A DNA stretch of 64,000 nucleotides from Mesorhizobium sp. CAU 1732 (lineage in GTDB: Bacteria; Pseudomonadota; Alphaproteobacteria; Rhizobiales; Rhizobiaceae), in contig NZ_JBDQQR010000001.1 in the NCBI RefSeq assembly GCF_039888675.1, positions 2,356,001 through 2,420,000 on the forward strand, in the 5' to 3' direction. Numbering within the stretch: position 1 is the stretch's first letter; each line of letters opens with the position of its first letter. The notes beneath the pieces are model-generated. The model was not told where the DNA came from, searched no databases, and saw only the letters and a list, made by a program, of their open reading frames with translations. Shown here piece by piece: positions 39,210 through 48,937 of the stretch. A program made the position numbers and the translations under genes.

Positions 39210-40017
39210 CCGGCTGCGCCTGATCATCACCGGTTGCGGCTCGTCGCCCGGTACGCCGCGCATCATCGGCGATTGGGGCAATTGCGATCCGACAAACCCG
39301 AAGAACAGACGACGGCGCACAGCGGCGGTCATCGAGCGTATCTCGGGAACCGGTGTGACGAGGGTCGCGATCGATACAGGGCCGGATTTTCGCGAGCAGA
39401 TGCTGGACGCGGGTGCCGATCGTCTCGATGCGGTCGTCTACACGCATGCCCATGCCGACCATATCCATGGCATTGACGATCTGCGGGGCTATTTCCTGGC
39501 CCAGCGCAAGCTCATCGACATTTATGCCGACCGGCCAACGCTCGACCGGCTCAAGGGCGGGTTCGGCTATTGCTTCGAGACTCCGCCCGGCAGCACCTAT
39601 CCGCCAATCGTCGCGCCGCATCCGATCGCACACGACGTTCCGTTTGCAATCGACGGGCAGGGCGGGCCGATTACCTTCGAGCCGCTGACGCAGATCCACG
39701 GCGACATCCTGTCGCTCGGCTTTCGGATAGGCTCACTCGCCTACTGCCCGGATGTCAGCGACTTTCCGTCCGAGACCGCGGCCCGGCTCAAGGACCTCGA
39801 TCTTCTCGTCATCGACGCGCTGCAGTACCAGCGCCATCCGAGCCACCTCTCACTCGACGAGGCACTCGAATGGATCGAACGGCTGAATCCCAAGCACGCG
39901 GTGCTGACGCATATGCACATCCCGCTCGACTACGAGACGGTGCAGGCGGCAACGCCGGCGCATGTGGAGCCGGCGTTCGACGGGATGGTGATCGAAATCC
40001 CGCTTACCGGCGCTTGA
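39202..40017 (+). CDS. MBL-fold metallo-hydrolase (PhnP-like)
   Basis: The 271-residue metallo-beta-lactamase fold protein has the zinc motif THAHADHIHGID near residue 80. Further ligands lie in HGDILSLGFRIG and LTHMHIPLDY. The N-terminal GCGSSPGTPRIIGDWGNCDP matches PhnP-like phosphodiesterases; in this clade the substrate is unknown. The ATG at 39202 overlaps the tatD end. It ends the envelope/replication cluster and is convergent with the GGT-family gene seven bases away. Confidence 0.9.
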   Translation: MPDRLRLIITGCGSSPGTPRIIGDWGNCDPTNPKNRRRRTAAVIERISGTGVTRVAIDTGPDFREQMLDAGADRLDAVVYTHAHADHIHGIDDLRGYFLAQRKLIDIYADRPTLDRLKGGFGYCFETPPGSTYPPIVAPHPIAHDVPFAIDGQGGPITFEPLTQIHGDILSLGFRIGSLAYCPDVSDFPSETAARLKDLDLLVIDALQYQRHPSHLSLDEALEWIERLNPKHAVLTHMHIPLDYETVQAATPAHVEPAFDGMVIEIPLTGA

Positions 40018-40024
40018 CGATCCG

Positions 40025-41821
40025 CTACCGACCGACCGCATAGGCCTGCATGAGACGCGGCGTTGCGGCGGCCCGCAACAGGCCGTCCTCGTCGCGCGCG
40101 GCCGCCACCATGCGCCCGATGGACCATTCCGGCGCAACCTCCATTTGATGGCCTCGTGCCTTAAGTTCAGCGATCGTCGCCGCGCCAAAATTCTCCTCGA
40201 TGGCGAGGTTTCCGGGCTTGCGGTCGCGCGGATAGAACGAGTTCGGAAAATGCGCGGTGTGCGACATGGGCATGTCGATCGCTTCCTGGAGGTTCAGACC
40301 ATGGTGGACATGACGCAGGAAGAACTGCAACTGCCACTGTTCCTGCTGATCCCCGCCGGGCGTACCGAAGACCATGTAGGGCCGACCGTCTTTTTCCGCG
40401 AGGCTCGGCGTCAGTGTCGTGCGCGGGCGCTTGCCCGGCGCGAGGCTGGCGGGCAGGCCTTCCTCGAGCCAAAACATCTGCGCACGGGTGTTGAGCATGA
40501 ACCCCAGTTCCGGGATGAGCGGCGACGATTGCAGCCAGCCGCCCGACGGCATGGCGGCGACCATGTTGCCCTCCGCGTCGATCGCATCGATGTGCACGGT
40601 ATCGCCGCGCCGCACCGAGCGCATATCGGCCATCGTCGGCTCGGCGGAAGCCTGGTCCGGCGTGGAGATGCGTGACAGGCGATCGAGCGCGTCCGCCATG
40701 CGCGCGACCTGATCCTCGTATCCGGGAATGTGGCCCGGCCTCAGATCGTAGGATGCCGTATCGGCGATCAGCTTGCGGCGCTGGTCATTATAGGCGTCCG
40801 ACAAAAGCGTCTCGATCGGGACGTCGATGAAATTGGGGTCGCTGTAATAATATTCGCGATCGGCAAAGGCGAGTTTCATCGCCTCGGTCAATGTGTGCAC
40901 GAAGTCAGGTCCGCGCGTATCCATCGCACCGATGTCGAAGCCTTTGAGAAGCGCGAGCGTTTGCAGGAACACCGGACCTTGGCCCCAGGCGCCGATCTTG
41001 TTCAGCCTGTATCCGTGATAGTCGTAGGTCAGAGGCTCTTCGTAGGTCGCCTGCCAGCCGGCCATGTCGGCAGCGGTGATGATGCCGCGATGAGCGTTTC
41101 CGCTTTCGTCCATCACCGCGTTGGATTGCACGAAGCGTTCGATCGCCTCGGCAACGAACCCGCGATAAAAGGCGTCGCGGGCGCGCTCGATGCAGCGCTC
41201 CCGGCTGCCGCCGCCGGAATTTGCCTCCGAGATGATGCGTTTCCACGTCGCGGCCAAGGCCTCGTTGCGGAAGAGCTTTTTGGCTTCCGGCAGACGGCCG
41301 CCCGGCGCGAAGAACGCAGCCGATGTCGGCCATTCGCGCTCGAAGAAGTCCTTCAGGCCCGCGATCGTGTTTGCCACGCGCGGGAGCATCGGATGGCCGT
41401 TCTGTGCATAGTGGATGGCGGGCGCCATCACCTCGGCGATCGGCAGCGACCCATGGTCCCGAAGAAGCTGCATCCAGGCGTCGAATGCGCCCGGGATCAC
41501 CGCCGGCAACAGGCCGTTTCCGGGGATCAATGTCAGTCCTTCGGCCTTGTAACGCTCGATGGTGGCCGCGGCCGGCGTCGTGCCCTGTCCGCAAAGCACC
41601 TCCGTCTTGCCCGTTCGCGCGGAATGAAACACGATCGGGACCTCGCCGCCCGGTCCGACAAGATGCGGCTCAACCACCTGCAGCACAAAGCCGGCAGCAA
41701 CGGCCGCATCGAAAGCGTTGCCGCCGCGCTCCATCATGGCCATGCCTGCCGACGACGCCAGCCAGTGCGTGGACGTGACGACGCCGAACGTTCCGAGGAT
41801 CTCGGGGCGGGTGGTGAACAT
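40025..41821 (-). CDS. Gamma-glutamyltransferase-family protein
   Basis: The 598-residue Ntn-hydrolase matures by self-cleavage. The predicted nucleophile Thr408 is in RRGDTVHIDAIDAEGNMVAAM (given here in part). PSGGWLQSS, GKRPRTTLTPSLAEKDG and GTPGGDQQEQW form the small-subunit core. No signal peptide is visible, unlike classical periplasmic GGT, so it resembles the cytosolic YwrD/oxamate amidohydrolase-like branch. It ends a peptide-type ABC operon, which suggests it hydrolyses an imported gamma-glutamyl or amide substrate. The ATG at 41821 was chosen because it begins at the conserved GTFGVVTSTHWLAS segment. Confidence 0.88.
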   Translation of the reverse strand: MFTTRPEILGTFGVVTSTHWLASSAGMAMMERGGNAFDAAVAAGFVLQVVEPHLVGPGGEVPIVFHSARTGKTEVLCGQGTTPAAATIERYKAEGLTLIPGNGLLPAVIPGAFDAWMQLLRDHGSLPIAEVMAPAIHYAQNGHPMLPRVANTIAGLKDFFEREWPTSAAFFAPGGRLPEAKKLFRNEALAATWKRIISEANSGGGSRERCIERARDAFYRGFVAEAIERFVQSNAVMDESGNAHRGIITAADMAGWQATYEEPLTYDYHGYRLNKIGAWGQGPVFLQTLALLKGFDIGAMDTRGPDFVHTLTEAMKLAFADREYYYSDPNFIDVPIETLLSDAYNDQRRKLIADTASYDLRPGHIPGYEDQVARMADALDRLSRISTPDQASAEPTMADMRSVRRGDTVHIDAIDAEGNMVAAMPSGGWLQSSPLIPELGFMLNTRAQMFWLEEGLPASLAPGKRPRTTLTPSLAEKDGRPYMVFGTPGGDQQEQWQLQFFLRHVHHGLNLQEAIDMPMSHTAHFPNSFYPRDRKPGNLAIEENFGAATIAELKARGHQMEVAPEWSIGRMVAAARDEDGLLRAAATPRLMQAYAVGR

Positions 41822-41840
41822 GGTGGACTGCTCCGGATTG

Positions 41841-42707
41841 TCAGTTGTCGCGAGGGTCGAGCGCGTCGCGCAGGCCGTCACCCAGAAGGTTGAAGCCGAG
41901 AACGACGAGGAAGATCGCACCGCCCGGAATGATCGACATCCAGGGGGCTTGCGTCATGAAGTTCTTGGCCGTGTTCAGCATCGACCCCCATGAGGGGTTC
42001 GGTGGCTGCTGGCCGAGGCCGAGAAACGAAAGGCTCGCTTCCGCGATGATGGCGGTCGCGATCGTGATCGTCGCCTGAACCACGATCGGAGGAAGCACGT
42101 TTGGGAAAATGTAGCGCGTGATGATGAGCGTGTTCGGCAGGCCGATCGCGCGCGCGCCCTCGACGTAGTCCTCGGTCTTGACCGCCATCGCCTGCCCACG
42201 CGTCAGGCGAATGAAAAGCGGGGTCGCAGACAGACCGATCGCGATCATCGCATTGGTGAGGCTCGGCCCCAGAAACGCGGCAAGCGCGATGGCCAGAATG
42301 AGGAACGGAATGGCGAGCAGCGCCTCCGTGACGCGCGACACGACAGCGTCGACCCAGCCACCGAAATAGCCAGCCAGTAGGCCGAAGGGCACCCCCACCA
42401 GAACGGCAATGGACACGGACACGACACCCGCAAGCAGGGACGCACGCGCGCCGTAGAGCATGCGCGTGAAGATATCGCGCCCGAGTTCGTCAGTGCCAAG
42501 CCAGTAGTCCGCCGACGGTGCCTTGCGGATCGCGCCAAAGCTCGTCTGGAACGGATCATGCGTTGCTATGATCGGTGCAAAAAGTGCCAGCAGCACGAAG
42601 ACGAGCACGAGCACGCCGCCGAAGACGGCGCTCTTGTTGGACAGGAACTTGGTTGCGGTGCGGCCCAACCGACGGCGTGGCGCGACCGCTTCTGCCTGCA
42701 TGGTCAT
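41841..42707 (-). CDS. Peptide-type ABC transporter permease (DppC/GsiD family)
   Basis: The 288-residue permease has the N-terminal segment typical of OppC/DppC (FLSNKSAVFGGVLVLVFVLLALFAP in part), YWLGTDELGRDIFTRMLYGAR near residue 80 and the EAA loop EGARAIGLPNTLIITRYIFPN. The ATG at 42707 overlaps the preceding permease stop as ATGA. It is 20 bases upstream of the GGT-family gene. Confidence 0.9.
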   Translation of the reverse strand: MTMQAEAVAPRRRLGRTATKFLSNKSAVFGGVLVLVFVLLALFAPIIATHDPFQTSFGAIRKAPSADYWLGTDELGRDIFTRMLYGARASLLAGVVSVSIAVLVGVPFGLLAGYFGGWVDAVVSRVTEALLAIPFLILAIALAAFLGPSLTNAMIAIGLSATPLFIRLTRGQAMAVKTEDYVEGARAIGLPNTLIITRYIFPNVLPPIVVQATITIATAIIAEASLSFLGLGQQPPNPSWGSMLNTAKNFMTQAPWMSIIPGGAIFLVVLGFNLLGDGLRDALDPRDN

Positions 42708-43651
42708 TGCGGGTGCCTCAGGCGGGGATTGATGAGGATGTAGAGGATGTCGGCGACGAGGTTCATGAAGATGAAGCCGACCGCCGTGCACAGGACAACA
42801 CCCTGGACGACCGCGTAGTCGCGGGTGAACACGGCATCGACGATAAGCTTCCCGAAGCCAGGGATGGTGAACACCTGCTCCGTCAGCACCGCGCCCGCCA
42901 GCAATTCGCCGAACAGGAGCGTAAGCAGCGTGACGATCGGCATCAGCGCGTTGCGAAGCGCGTGTTTCATGATCACCGACTTCGGCAACAGGCCCTTGGC
43001 TCGCGCCGTTCGGATGTAATCGGACGACAGAACGCCGAGCATGGCCGAGCGCGTATGACGCATCAGATAGGCCGCCAGCGCAGTCGCCAGCACGAAGGAC
43101 GGCATCAGCATGGTGCGGATCGACTGCACCGGATCAACGCTGAGCGGCACGTAGCCGGAGGCGGGGAGAAGCCGCCACTGCACCGACACGACCATGATCA
43201 GGATGATCCCGAGCCAGAAATTGGGGATCGACATGCCCGAAAGAGCAACCGCATTCGCGGCGTAGTCGGTCGGCGTGCCCTTGCGCACGGCGGACAGAAC
43301 GCCGGCAGGGATGCCGATGAGCATCGCCATGATGATCGCCATAACCGCCAGTTGAAGCGTGACCGGCAGTTTCTGGGCGATCAGGGTTGCGACAGGAACG
43401 CCGGTGCGCAGCGACTGGCCGAAATCACCGACCAGCACCTTGCCGAGCCAGGCAAGGTATTGAACGTAGAACGGATCATCCAGCCGATACTTCTCGCGCA
43501 GGAACGCCAGCACCTCCGGGTCGCGTTCCTCGCCTGCCATAGTCAGCAGAGGATCACCCGGCAGGATCTTCTGCAGGCCGAACACGATCAGCGACACGAG
43601 GATCAGTGTCGGTATAGCAACGAAGACGCGTCGGGCGATGATCTGGAACAT
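42704..43651 (-). CDS. Peptide-type ABC transporter permease (DppB/GsiC family)
   Basis: The 315-residue permease begins MFQIIARRVFVAIPTLILVSL, with GDPLLTMAGEERDPEVLAFLREKYRLDDP near residue 35 (quoted in part) and the EAA loop YIRTARAKGLLPKSVIMKHALRN. The segment ending AVLTEQVFTIPGFGKL is typical. It follows a binding-protein gene after 60 bases that contain a GC hairpin, and it couples to the DppC gene. Confidence 0.9.
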   Translation of the reverse strand: MFQIIARRVFVAIPTLILVSLIVFGLQKILPGDPLLTMAGEERDPEVLAFLREKYRLDDPFYVQYLAWLGKVLVGDFGQSLRTGVPVATLIAQKLPVTLQLAVMAIIMAMLIGIPAGVLSAVRKGTPTDYAANAVALSGMSIPNFWLGIILIMVVSVQWRLLPASGYVPLSVDPVQSIRTMLMPSFVLATALAAYLMRHTRSAMLGVLSSDYIRTARAKGLLPKSVIMKHALRNALMPIVTLLTLLFGELLAGAVLTEQVFTIPGFGKLIVDAVFTRDYAVVQGVVLCTAVGFIFMNLVADILYILINPRLRHPQ

Positions 43652-43681
43652 TGGTCCGGCAATTCCTTCTGGGAGGGGAGC

Positions 43682-43701
43682 GGCGGCGCGAGGTCGCCGC
43701 C
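43682..43701 (-). promoter_or_regulatory. Intercistronic hairpin between the second binding protein and dppB
   Basis: GGCGGCG (43682-43688) pairs with CGCCGCC (43695-43701) around a six-base loop, ten bases after the binding-protein stop, with no T-run. Confidence 0.5.
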
Positions 43702-43711
43702 CCGATGCGCC

Positions 43712-45208
43712 TTACTGCGCCAGCGAGACACCCTGCAGCCGCAGCATCCCGTCGGGATACGCCTTGAAGCCTTCGACGGCTGACGAGAGCACGAAAGGCC
43801 ATGGCTGGTGATAGATGTAGATGATCGGCAGTTCGTCCTGAAGGATGTCCTGCGCCTGCTTGTAGAGAGGCTGCCGGGCCTGCGTATCCGGCGTAACACG
43901 CGCTTCATCGAGCAGGCGATCGACCTCCTCGTTGCAGTATTTGGAATCGTTGAGCGTGCCCTCACAGGTGACGAACTGATGCAGGTTTCCGTCCGGATCG
44001 ACGCGGCCGGACCAGCCGATCTGCGCAGCCTGATAATTGCCGGACTTCATTTCCTGCTGCATGGCCGCGAACTCTGTCGGCCGAAGGCTGATGTCGAACC
44101 CGGCTTCCGTAGCCATCGCCTGGATCAGTTCGTTGATGGCCATGGCCGTGGTGTTGTTGCCGAACGAGAGTTCGAACGCGACGCGCTCGTGGCCAGCTTC
44201 GGCAAGCAAAGCCTTGGCCGCGTCTACATCGCGCGCGACAACGGGAAAGTCAGGGCTGTTGAAGGGGCTTGCGGGTGGGAAGGGCTGCTGTGCGGGTTCG
44301 AAAAGACCGTTGCCCACCACATCGTTGATGATGTCGCGCCCGATGGCGAGCTGGAACGCCTGACGCACACGCTTGTCGGTGCCGAGCGGATTGTCCGCCT
44401 TGGCTCCGTCGCCCGTATTGATCGTGATTCCCTGATAGCCGAGGCCCGCGACGGTGACGAACTGCAGGTTGGCGTCACCACGCACCGTTTCCGCATCGGA
44501 TGGGTTCAGGCGCTCGAGCATATGAAGATCGCCCGCCTGGAGGTTTGCGAGGCGCACCGTCGAATCGGGAATGGGCTGAAACACAAGGCGTTCGAAACTG
44601 AATTCATCCGCATCGGGATGATCGGCGAACTTCTCCAGCACGATGCGATCGTTCTGCACCCGGCTGACAAACTTGTAAGGGCCGGAGCATACCGGACTGG
44701 TGCCGACATCGGTCTCGAAACTCGCCGGCGACAGGAGCATTCCCGCACGGTCCGAGAGTTGCGCGAGAAGCGTCGCGTCTGGCTGGGCAAGGTTGAGCGC
44801 GACCGTCGTCGCGTCGATCGCCTCTACGCTCTCGACCGAGGCAAGTTCACTACGTCGCAGGCTGTCGGGCAGCGTGCGGGCGCGCTCAATGTTGGCCGCG
44901 ACGGCTTCCGCATCAAGCTTCGAGCCGTCGTGGAAAACCATGTCATCTCGGATCGTCATGGTCAGCGTCTTGTTTTCGTTGCTCCACGCCCATTCGGTCG
45001 CGACACGCGGCACGAAGTTCAGTTCCGCATCGACATCGATCAACTTGTCGCACAGCGACGTGAAGACGATGCGGCCGACGAAGGTGCGCGCCTTGTGCGG
45101 ATCGAGGACATCCGGGTCTTCCTGAAGTCCGATACGGAATTCCTGTGCCGATGCGGCGGTGGCGGCCAGCATCGTCGTGGCGAGCAAGGCGGAGAGTAGT
45201 GTCTTCAT
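43712..45208 (-). CDS. Peptide-type ABC substrate-binding protein (second of a tandem pair)
   Basis: The 498-residue SBP_bac_5 protein has a signal peptide (MKTLLSALLATTMLAATAASAQ). EFRIGLQEDPDVLDPHKART and FVGRIVFTSLCDKLID start the mature part. It is closely similar to the protein encoded next to it at 45277-46770, sharing long identical runs (for example RTFVGRIVFTSLCDKL and ISLRPTEFAA). The two are a recent tandem duplication that has diverged. It binds oligopeptide-like ligands in the periplasm; the exact ligand is unknown. Confidence 0.9.
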   Translation of the reverse strand: MKTLLSALLATTMLAATAASAQEFRIGLQEDPDVLDPHKARTFVGRIVFTSLCDKLIDVDAELNFVPRVATEWAWSNENKTLTMTIRDDMVFHDGSKLDAEAVAANIERARTLPDSLRRSELASVESVEAIDATTVALNLAQPDATLLAQLSDRAGMLLSPASFETDVGTSPVCSGPYKFVSRVQNDRIVLEKFADHPDADEFSFERLVFQPIPDSTVRLANLQAGDLHMLERLNPSDAETVRGDANLQFVTVAGLGYQGITINTGDGAKADNPLGTDKRVRQAFQLAIGRDIINDVVGNGLFEPAQQPFPPASPFNSPDFPVVARDVDAAKALLAEAGHERVAFELSFGNNTTAMAINELIQAMATEAGFDISLRPTEFAAMQQEMKSGNYQAAQIGWSGRVDPDGNLHQFVTCEGTLNDSKYCNEEVDRLLDEARVTPDTQARQPLYKQAQDILQDELPIIYIYHQPWPFVLSSAVEGFKAYPDGMLRLQGVSLAQ

Positions 45209-45244
45209 CGGTCGTTCCCCTTTGTTGTCTTTTTGACGTGCGGT

Positions 45245-45272
45245 GATGGGACCGACGACGGCCGGCCCCATC
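45245..45272 (-). promoter_or_regulatory. Intercistronic hairpin between the two binding-protein genes
   Basis: GATGGG (45245-45250) pairs with CCCATC (45267-45272), extended by inner C/G pairs, five bases after the stop of the first binding-protein gene and without a T-run. Confidence 0.5.
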
Positions 45273-45276
45273 GGGA

Positions 45277-46770
45277 TCATTCCGCCATGGTCACGCCGGC
45301 AAGGCGGATCATGCCGTCCGGATAGGCGACGAAGCCCTCCAACTCCGCCTTGTGCACGAACGGCCAAGGCAGATAGAACAGGTGGATGACCGGCATGTCC
45401 TCGCGCAGGATGATTTGAGCCTCGTCGTACAATGCCTTGCGCGCGGCCTGGTCGGTTACGGTACGCGCCTCGTTCAAGAGGCGATCGACCTCTTCATTGC
45501 AGTATTTCGCGTCGTTGAGACCACCTTCGCAGGTGACGTACTGATGGATGTTGCCATCGGGATCGACGCGCCCGGACCAGCCGGACTGGCCGACCTGAAA
45601 GTCGCCGCTCTTGAGGACCGACTGAAGTGCCGCGAACTCGGTCGGTCGCAGGCTGATGTCGAAGCCGGCTTCCGCACCCATGGCCTGAACCAGCTCGAAC
45701 ACCTGCTGCATGACGGTGTTGTTGCCGAAGGTCAGTTCGAACGCGACGCGCTCGTGACCGGCTTCCGCCAGCAGGGCCTTTGCCTTTTCGACGTCGCGGC
45801 CGCCTTTGCCGATCTCCGGATCATAGGCGAAGCTTGCGGGCGGAAACGCCTGATAGGCGGGCGTGTAAGTGCCAGCGCCGACGACTTCGTTCAAAACGTC
45901 GCGGTCGATAGCCAGATCTAGTGCCTGGCGCAGGCGCTTGTCCTGCCCGAGCGGGTGATCGGCCTTCGCGCCATTGGCGATATTGACCTCGATCGCCTGA
46001 TAGCCGAGGCCCGTCACCGAGGCGAGCTTGATGCTGTCGTCGCCGGCGACCGCTTCGAGATCGGACGGCGCGACGCGTTCGATGATGTCGACGTCGCCGG
46101 CACGCAAATTGGCCAGGCGCACGGTCGTATCCGGGATCGGCGTATAGATCACGCGGTCAAAGGCATACGCGTCAGCGTTCCAATGCTCGGCGAATTTCTC
46201 CAGCACGATGCGATCGTTCTGGATGCGTTCGACGAACTTGTAGGGACCCGAGCAGACCGGCTTCTGGCCCGGATCGGCGTCGAAGGACGCGGGCGACATC
46301 AGCATGCCGGCACGATCAGTCAACTGCGCGAGAAAGGCTGCATCCGGCTGCGACAGGGTGATCGCAACGGTGTTTGCGTCGACCACGGCCACGTCCGAGA
46401 TCGAGGCAATCTCGCTCTTGCGCAGGCTCTCATTGTCGGTGCGCGCACGATCAAGATTGGCTTTGACCGCCTCGGCATCGATGGCCGCGCCATCGTGGAA
46501 CGTCGCACCCTCGCGGAGCGTCATCGTGACGACCGTATTGTCGTCGTTCCATGCCCATTCGGTGGCGATCTGGGGAATGATGTTCAGCTTCTCGTCGATG
46601 TCGACGAGCTTGTCGCAGAGCGACGTGAACACGATACGCCCGACGAAGGTGCGGGCGCGATGCGGGTCGAGGACGTCGGGATCGTCCTGCAGCGCGATGC
46701 GCAGATCGGCGGCGGACGCGGTTCCCGCCATAAGCATGGCGCCCAGCGCCATCGTGATCATTCTTTTCAT
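45277..46770 (-). CDS. Peptide-type ABC substrate-binding protein (first of a tandem pair)
   Basis: The 497-residue SBP_bac_5 protein has a signal peptide (MKRMITMALGAMLMAGTASA). The mature part opens DLRIALQDDPDVLDPHRART. It is the paralogue of the neighbouring 43712-45208 product, with the same domain layout and a similar C-terminal GFVAYPDGMIRLAGVT. Its ATG overlaps the dppF stop as ATGA and GAAGGAGG precedes it. Two binding proteins sharing one permease pair can widen the ligand range. Confidence 0.9.
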   Translation of the reverse strand: MKRMITMALGAMLMAGTASAADLRIALQDDPDVLDPHRARTFVGRIVFTSLCDKLVDIDEKLNIIPQIATEWAWNDDNTVVTMTLREGATFHDGAAIDAEAVKANLDRARTDNESLRKSEIASISDVAVVDANTVAITLSQPDAAFLAQLTDRAGMLMSPASFDADPGQKPVCSGPYKFVERIQNDRIVLEKFAEHWNADAYAFDRVIYTPIPDTTVRLANLRAGDVDIIERVAPSDLEAVAGDDSIKLASVTGLGYQAIEVNIANGAKADHPLGQDKRLRQALDLAIDRDVLNEVVGAGTYTPAYQAFPPASFAYDPEIGKGGRDVEKAKALLAEAGHERVAFELTFGNNTVMQQVFELVQAMGAEAGFDISLRPTEFAALQSVLKSGDFQVGQSGWSGRVDPDGNIHQYVTCEGGLNDAKYCNEEVDRLLNEARTVTDQAARKALYDEAQIILREDMPVIHLFYLPWPFVHKAELEGFVAYPDGMIRLAGVTMAE

Positions 46771-47900
46771 ATCGTGCCTCCTTCGGAAACGTCTCTTGGA
46801 ATGGTGGTGCCCGACGCGTCTTTGCGCGCCTGGAACGATCGGTAGAGTTCGAGCCGTGTCTCCAGCGCGGGGCTACCTTCGGGTTCCGGTGCCTTGACCT
46901 GCTCCAGCGCGCGGATCTCCTGCCAGAAATGACAGGCGACGCTGCGGCCATCGCCGACCGCCTCCAGAGGTGGATGCTCTCGAGAGCAGAGCTCCCGAGC
47001 ATGCGGGCAGCGGGTATGGAAGCGGCAGCCTGAAGGCAGGTCGGTCGGGTTGGGAACGTCACCCTTGATGAGGGACGGCGCTTCGCGCGCATGCGGCGTA
47101 GGCGAGGGGATCGCCTTCAAAAGCGCCTGCGTGTAGGGGTGCAACGGCTGCTCGTAGAGCGGATCGACGGGGGAGAGCTCGACGATCTCGCCAAGATACA
47201 TCACCGCGACGCGATCGCTCATATGCCGGATCACGGCGAGATCGTGCGCGACGATGACGAGCGTCAGCCCGAACTTCTCCTTCAAATCCTCCAGCAGATT
47301 GATCACCTGCGCCTGGATCGACACATCGAGTGCGGAGACCGGCTCGTCACCGATGATGAGCTTGGGTTCGCCGGCCAGAGCACGCGCGATACCGATCCGC
47401 TGGCGCTGGCCGCCGGAGAATTCGTGCGGATAGCGATCTGCATATTCGGGCCGAAGGCCGACGATACGCAGCAACTCGGCGACCTTTTCCTTGACCGCGC
47501 GACCGCTCGCAAGCCCGTGCAGCCGGATCGGTTCGGCGATGATACTGCCGACGGTCATGCGCGGGTTGAGAGATGCGAACGGATCCTGGAAGATGATCTG
47601 CATGTCCCGGCGCAGCTTGCGCATCGCGCGCGCGTCAAGCGTCGTGATCTCCTCGCCTTGATAGAAGACTTGCCCGGCACTCGGTTCGATCAGTCGCAGC
47701 AGAAGCCGGCCGAGCGTCGATTTTCCGCACCCGGACTCGCCGACGATGGCGAATGTCTCTCCGGGCTGGATCGACAGCGAGACGTCGTTGACCGCATGAA
47801 CGGTGGGCGACGACTGGAACATACCCCGACGACCGCCGAAGCGTTTCACCAATCCACGCGCCTCGAGGATTGGCTTGGCGGGATCCGACACGGCGCTCAT
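46767..47900 (-). CDS. Peptide-type ABC transporter ATPase (DppF family)
   Basis: The 377-residue ATPase has Walker [18 protein letters not shown] near residue 60, signature EFSGGQRQRIGIARALAG, Walker B LIIGDEPVSALDVS and the C-terminal oligopeptide/dipeptide extension GCRFHTRCPHARELC with its Fe-S cysteines. A GRRGMFQSSPTVHAVNDVS insertion is usual for DppF. The ATG at 47900 overlaps the dppD end; upstream in-frame sequence is the shadow of dppD. Confidence 0.92.
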   Translation of the reverse strand: MSAVSDPAKPILEARGLVKRFGGRRGMFQSSPTVHAVNDVSLSIQPGETFAIVGESGCGKSTLGRLLLRLIEPSAGQVFYQGEEITTLDARAMRKLRRDMQIIFQDPFASLNPRMTVGSIIAEPIRLHGLASGRAVKEKVAELLRIVGLRPEYADRYPHEFSGGQRQRIGIARALAGEPKLIIGDEPVSALDVSIQAQVINLLEDLKEKFGLTLVIVAHDLAVIRHMSDRVAVMYLGEIVELSPVDPLYEQPLHPYTQALLKAIPSPTPHAREAPSLIKGDVPNPTDLPSGCRFHTRCPHARELCSREHPPLEAVGDGRSVACHFWQEIRALEQVKAPEPEGSPALETRLELYRSFQARKDASGTTIPRDVSEGGTI

Positions 47901-48937
47901 TGGCGCGCCTCCATCGTCTTCTCGAGCGGCGCATACCAGCATGCTGCCTCGTGACCATCGCCGAAGGAGACGGCCGGCGGCACCTCGGAGAAGCATCTGC
48001 TGTCGGAAAACGGGCAGCGTGGCGCGAAGCGGCACCCCGCCGGCATCAATTCGAGCGGCGGAACCGAGCCCTTCACGGTTGCGAGCCGGCCCTGACGGCG
48101 GCCAAGCGAGGGAACGGAGCCGAACAGCCCGATCGTATAGGGGTGTTGCGGGTCCGAGAAGATCGCCTCGACCGGACCTTTCTCCACGATCCGGCCGGCA
48201 TACATGACCGCCACGTCGTCGGCCACCTCGGCGACGACGCCGAGATCGTGGGTGATAAGGATCATCGCCGTTCCGGTTTCCGCCTGAATCTGGCGAATGA
48301 GCGTCAGGATTTGCGCCTGGATGGTGACGTCGAGCGCCGTCGTGGGTTCGTCCGCGATCAGCAGTTGCGGCCGGTTGGCCAGTGCCATCGCGATCATCAC
48401 CCGCTGGCGCATGCCGCCCGACATCTGATGCGGATAGGCGTCCAGCCGCTTCTCGGGCGCGGGAATCCGTACAAATTCCAGCATCTTCAAAGCCTGGGCA
48501 CGAGCCTCCGCCTTCGAGACGTTTCGGTGGCGAATGATCCCTTCGGCGATCTGGTGACCAATGGTGAAGGCCGGATTGAGCGAGGTCATCGGCTCCTGGA
48601 AAATCATCGCGATCTCGTTGCCGCGAATATCGGCGCGCTCGCGCTCGGGCATGGAAAAGAGATCGCGGCCGCCGAACGAGGCGCTTCCCGACACGATACG
48701 GGCCGGCGGCGAGGGGAGGAGGCCCATCAAGGCGAGGGACGTCACGCTCTTCCCGCAGCCGGATTCCCCGACGATGCACAGGGTCTTGCCGCGTTCGACC
48801 GAAAACGAGACGTCCTGCACGAGATTCGTCTTCGCCTTTTCTGAAAAGGTCAGCGTGAAGCCGGTGACATCGAGGACCGGTGCACCGCCGGGGCCATAAT
48901 CCGCCACCGCTCTCTCGTCGATGCTCGCGTCGCTCAT
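47897..48937 (-). CDS. Peptide-type ABC transporter ATPase (DppD family)
   Basis: The 346-residue ATPase has Walker [19 protein letters not shown] near residue 55, [18 protein letters not shown], signature [17 protein letters not shown] and Walker [15 protein letters not shown]. The C-terminal [15 protein letters not shown] holds the cysteines of the oligopeptide extension. It overlaps both the GntR gene and dppF by four bases, so the regulator and transporter are one transcript. Confidence 0.92.
   Translation of the reverse strand: MSDASIDERAVADYGPGGAPVLDVTGFTLTFSEKAKTNLVQDVSFSVERGKTLCIVGESGCGKSVTSLALMGLLPSPPARIVSGSASFGGRDLFSMPERERADIRGNEIAMIFQEPMTSLNPAFTIGHQIAEGIIRHRNVSKAEARAQALKMLEFVRIPAPEKRLDAYPHQMSGGMRQRVMIAMALANRPQLLIADEPTTALDVTIQAQILTLIRQIQAETGTAMILITHDLGVVAEVADDVAVMYAGRIVEKGPVEAIFSDPQHPYTIGLFGSVPSLGRRQGRLATVKGSVPPLELMPAGCRFAPRCPFSDSRCFSEVPPAVSFGDGHEAACWYAPLEKTMEARQ

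Noticed and set aside
42575..43783. Long open plus-strand frame opposite the dppB gene
   Set aside because: It is antisense to a clear permease gene, Arg/His-rich and without any domain; a high-GC shadow.
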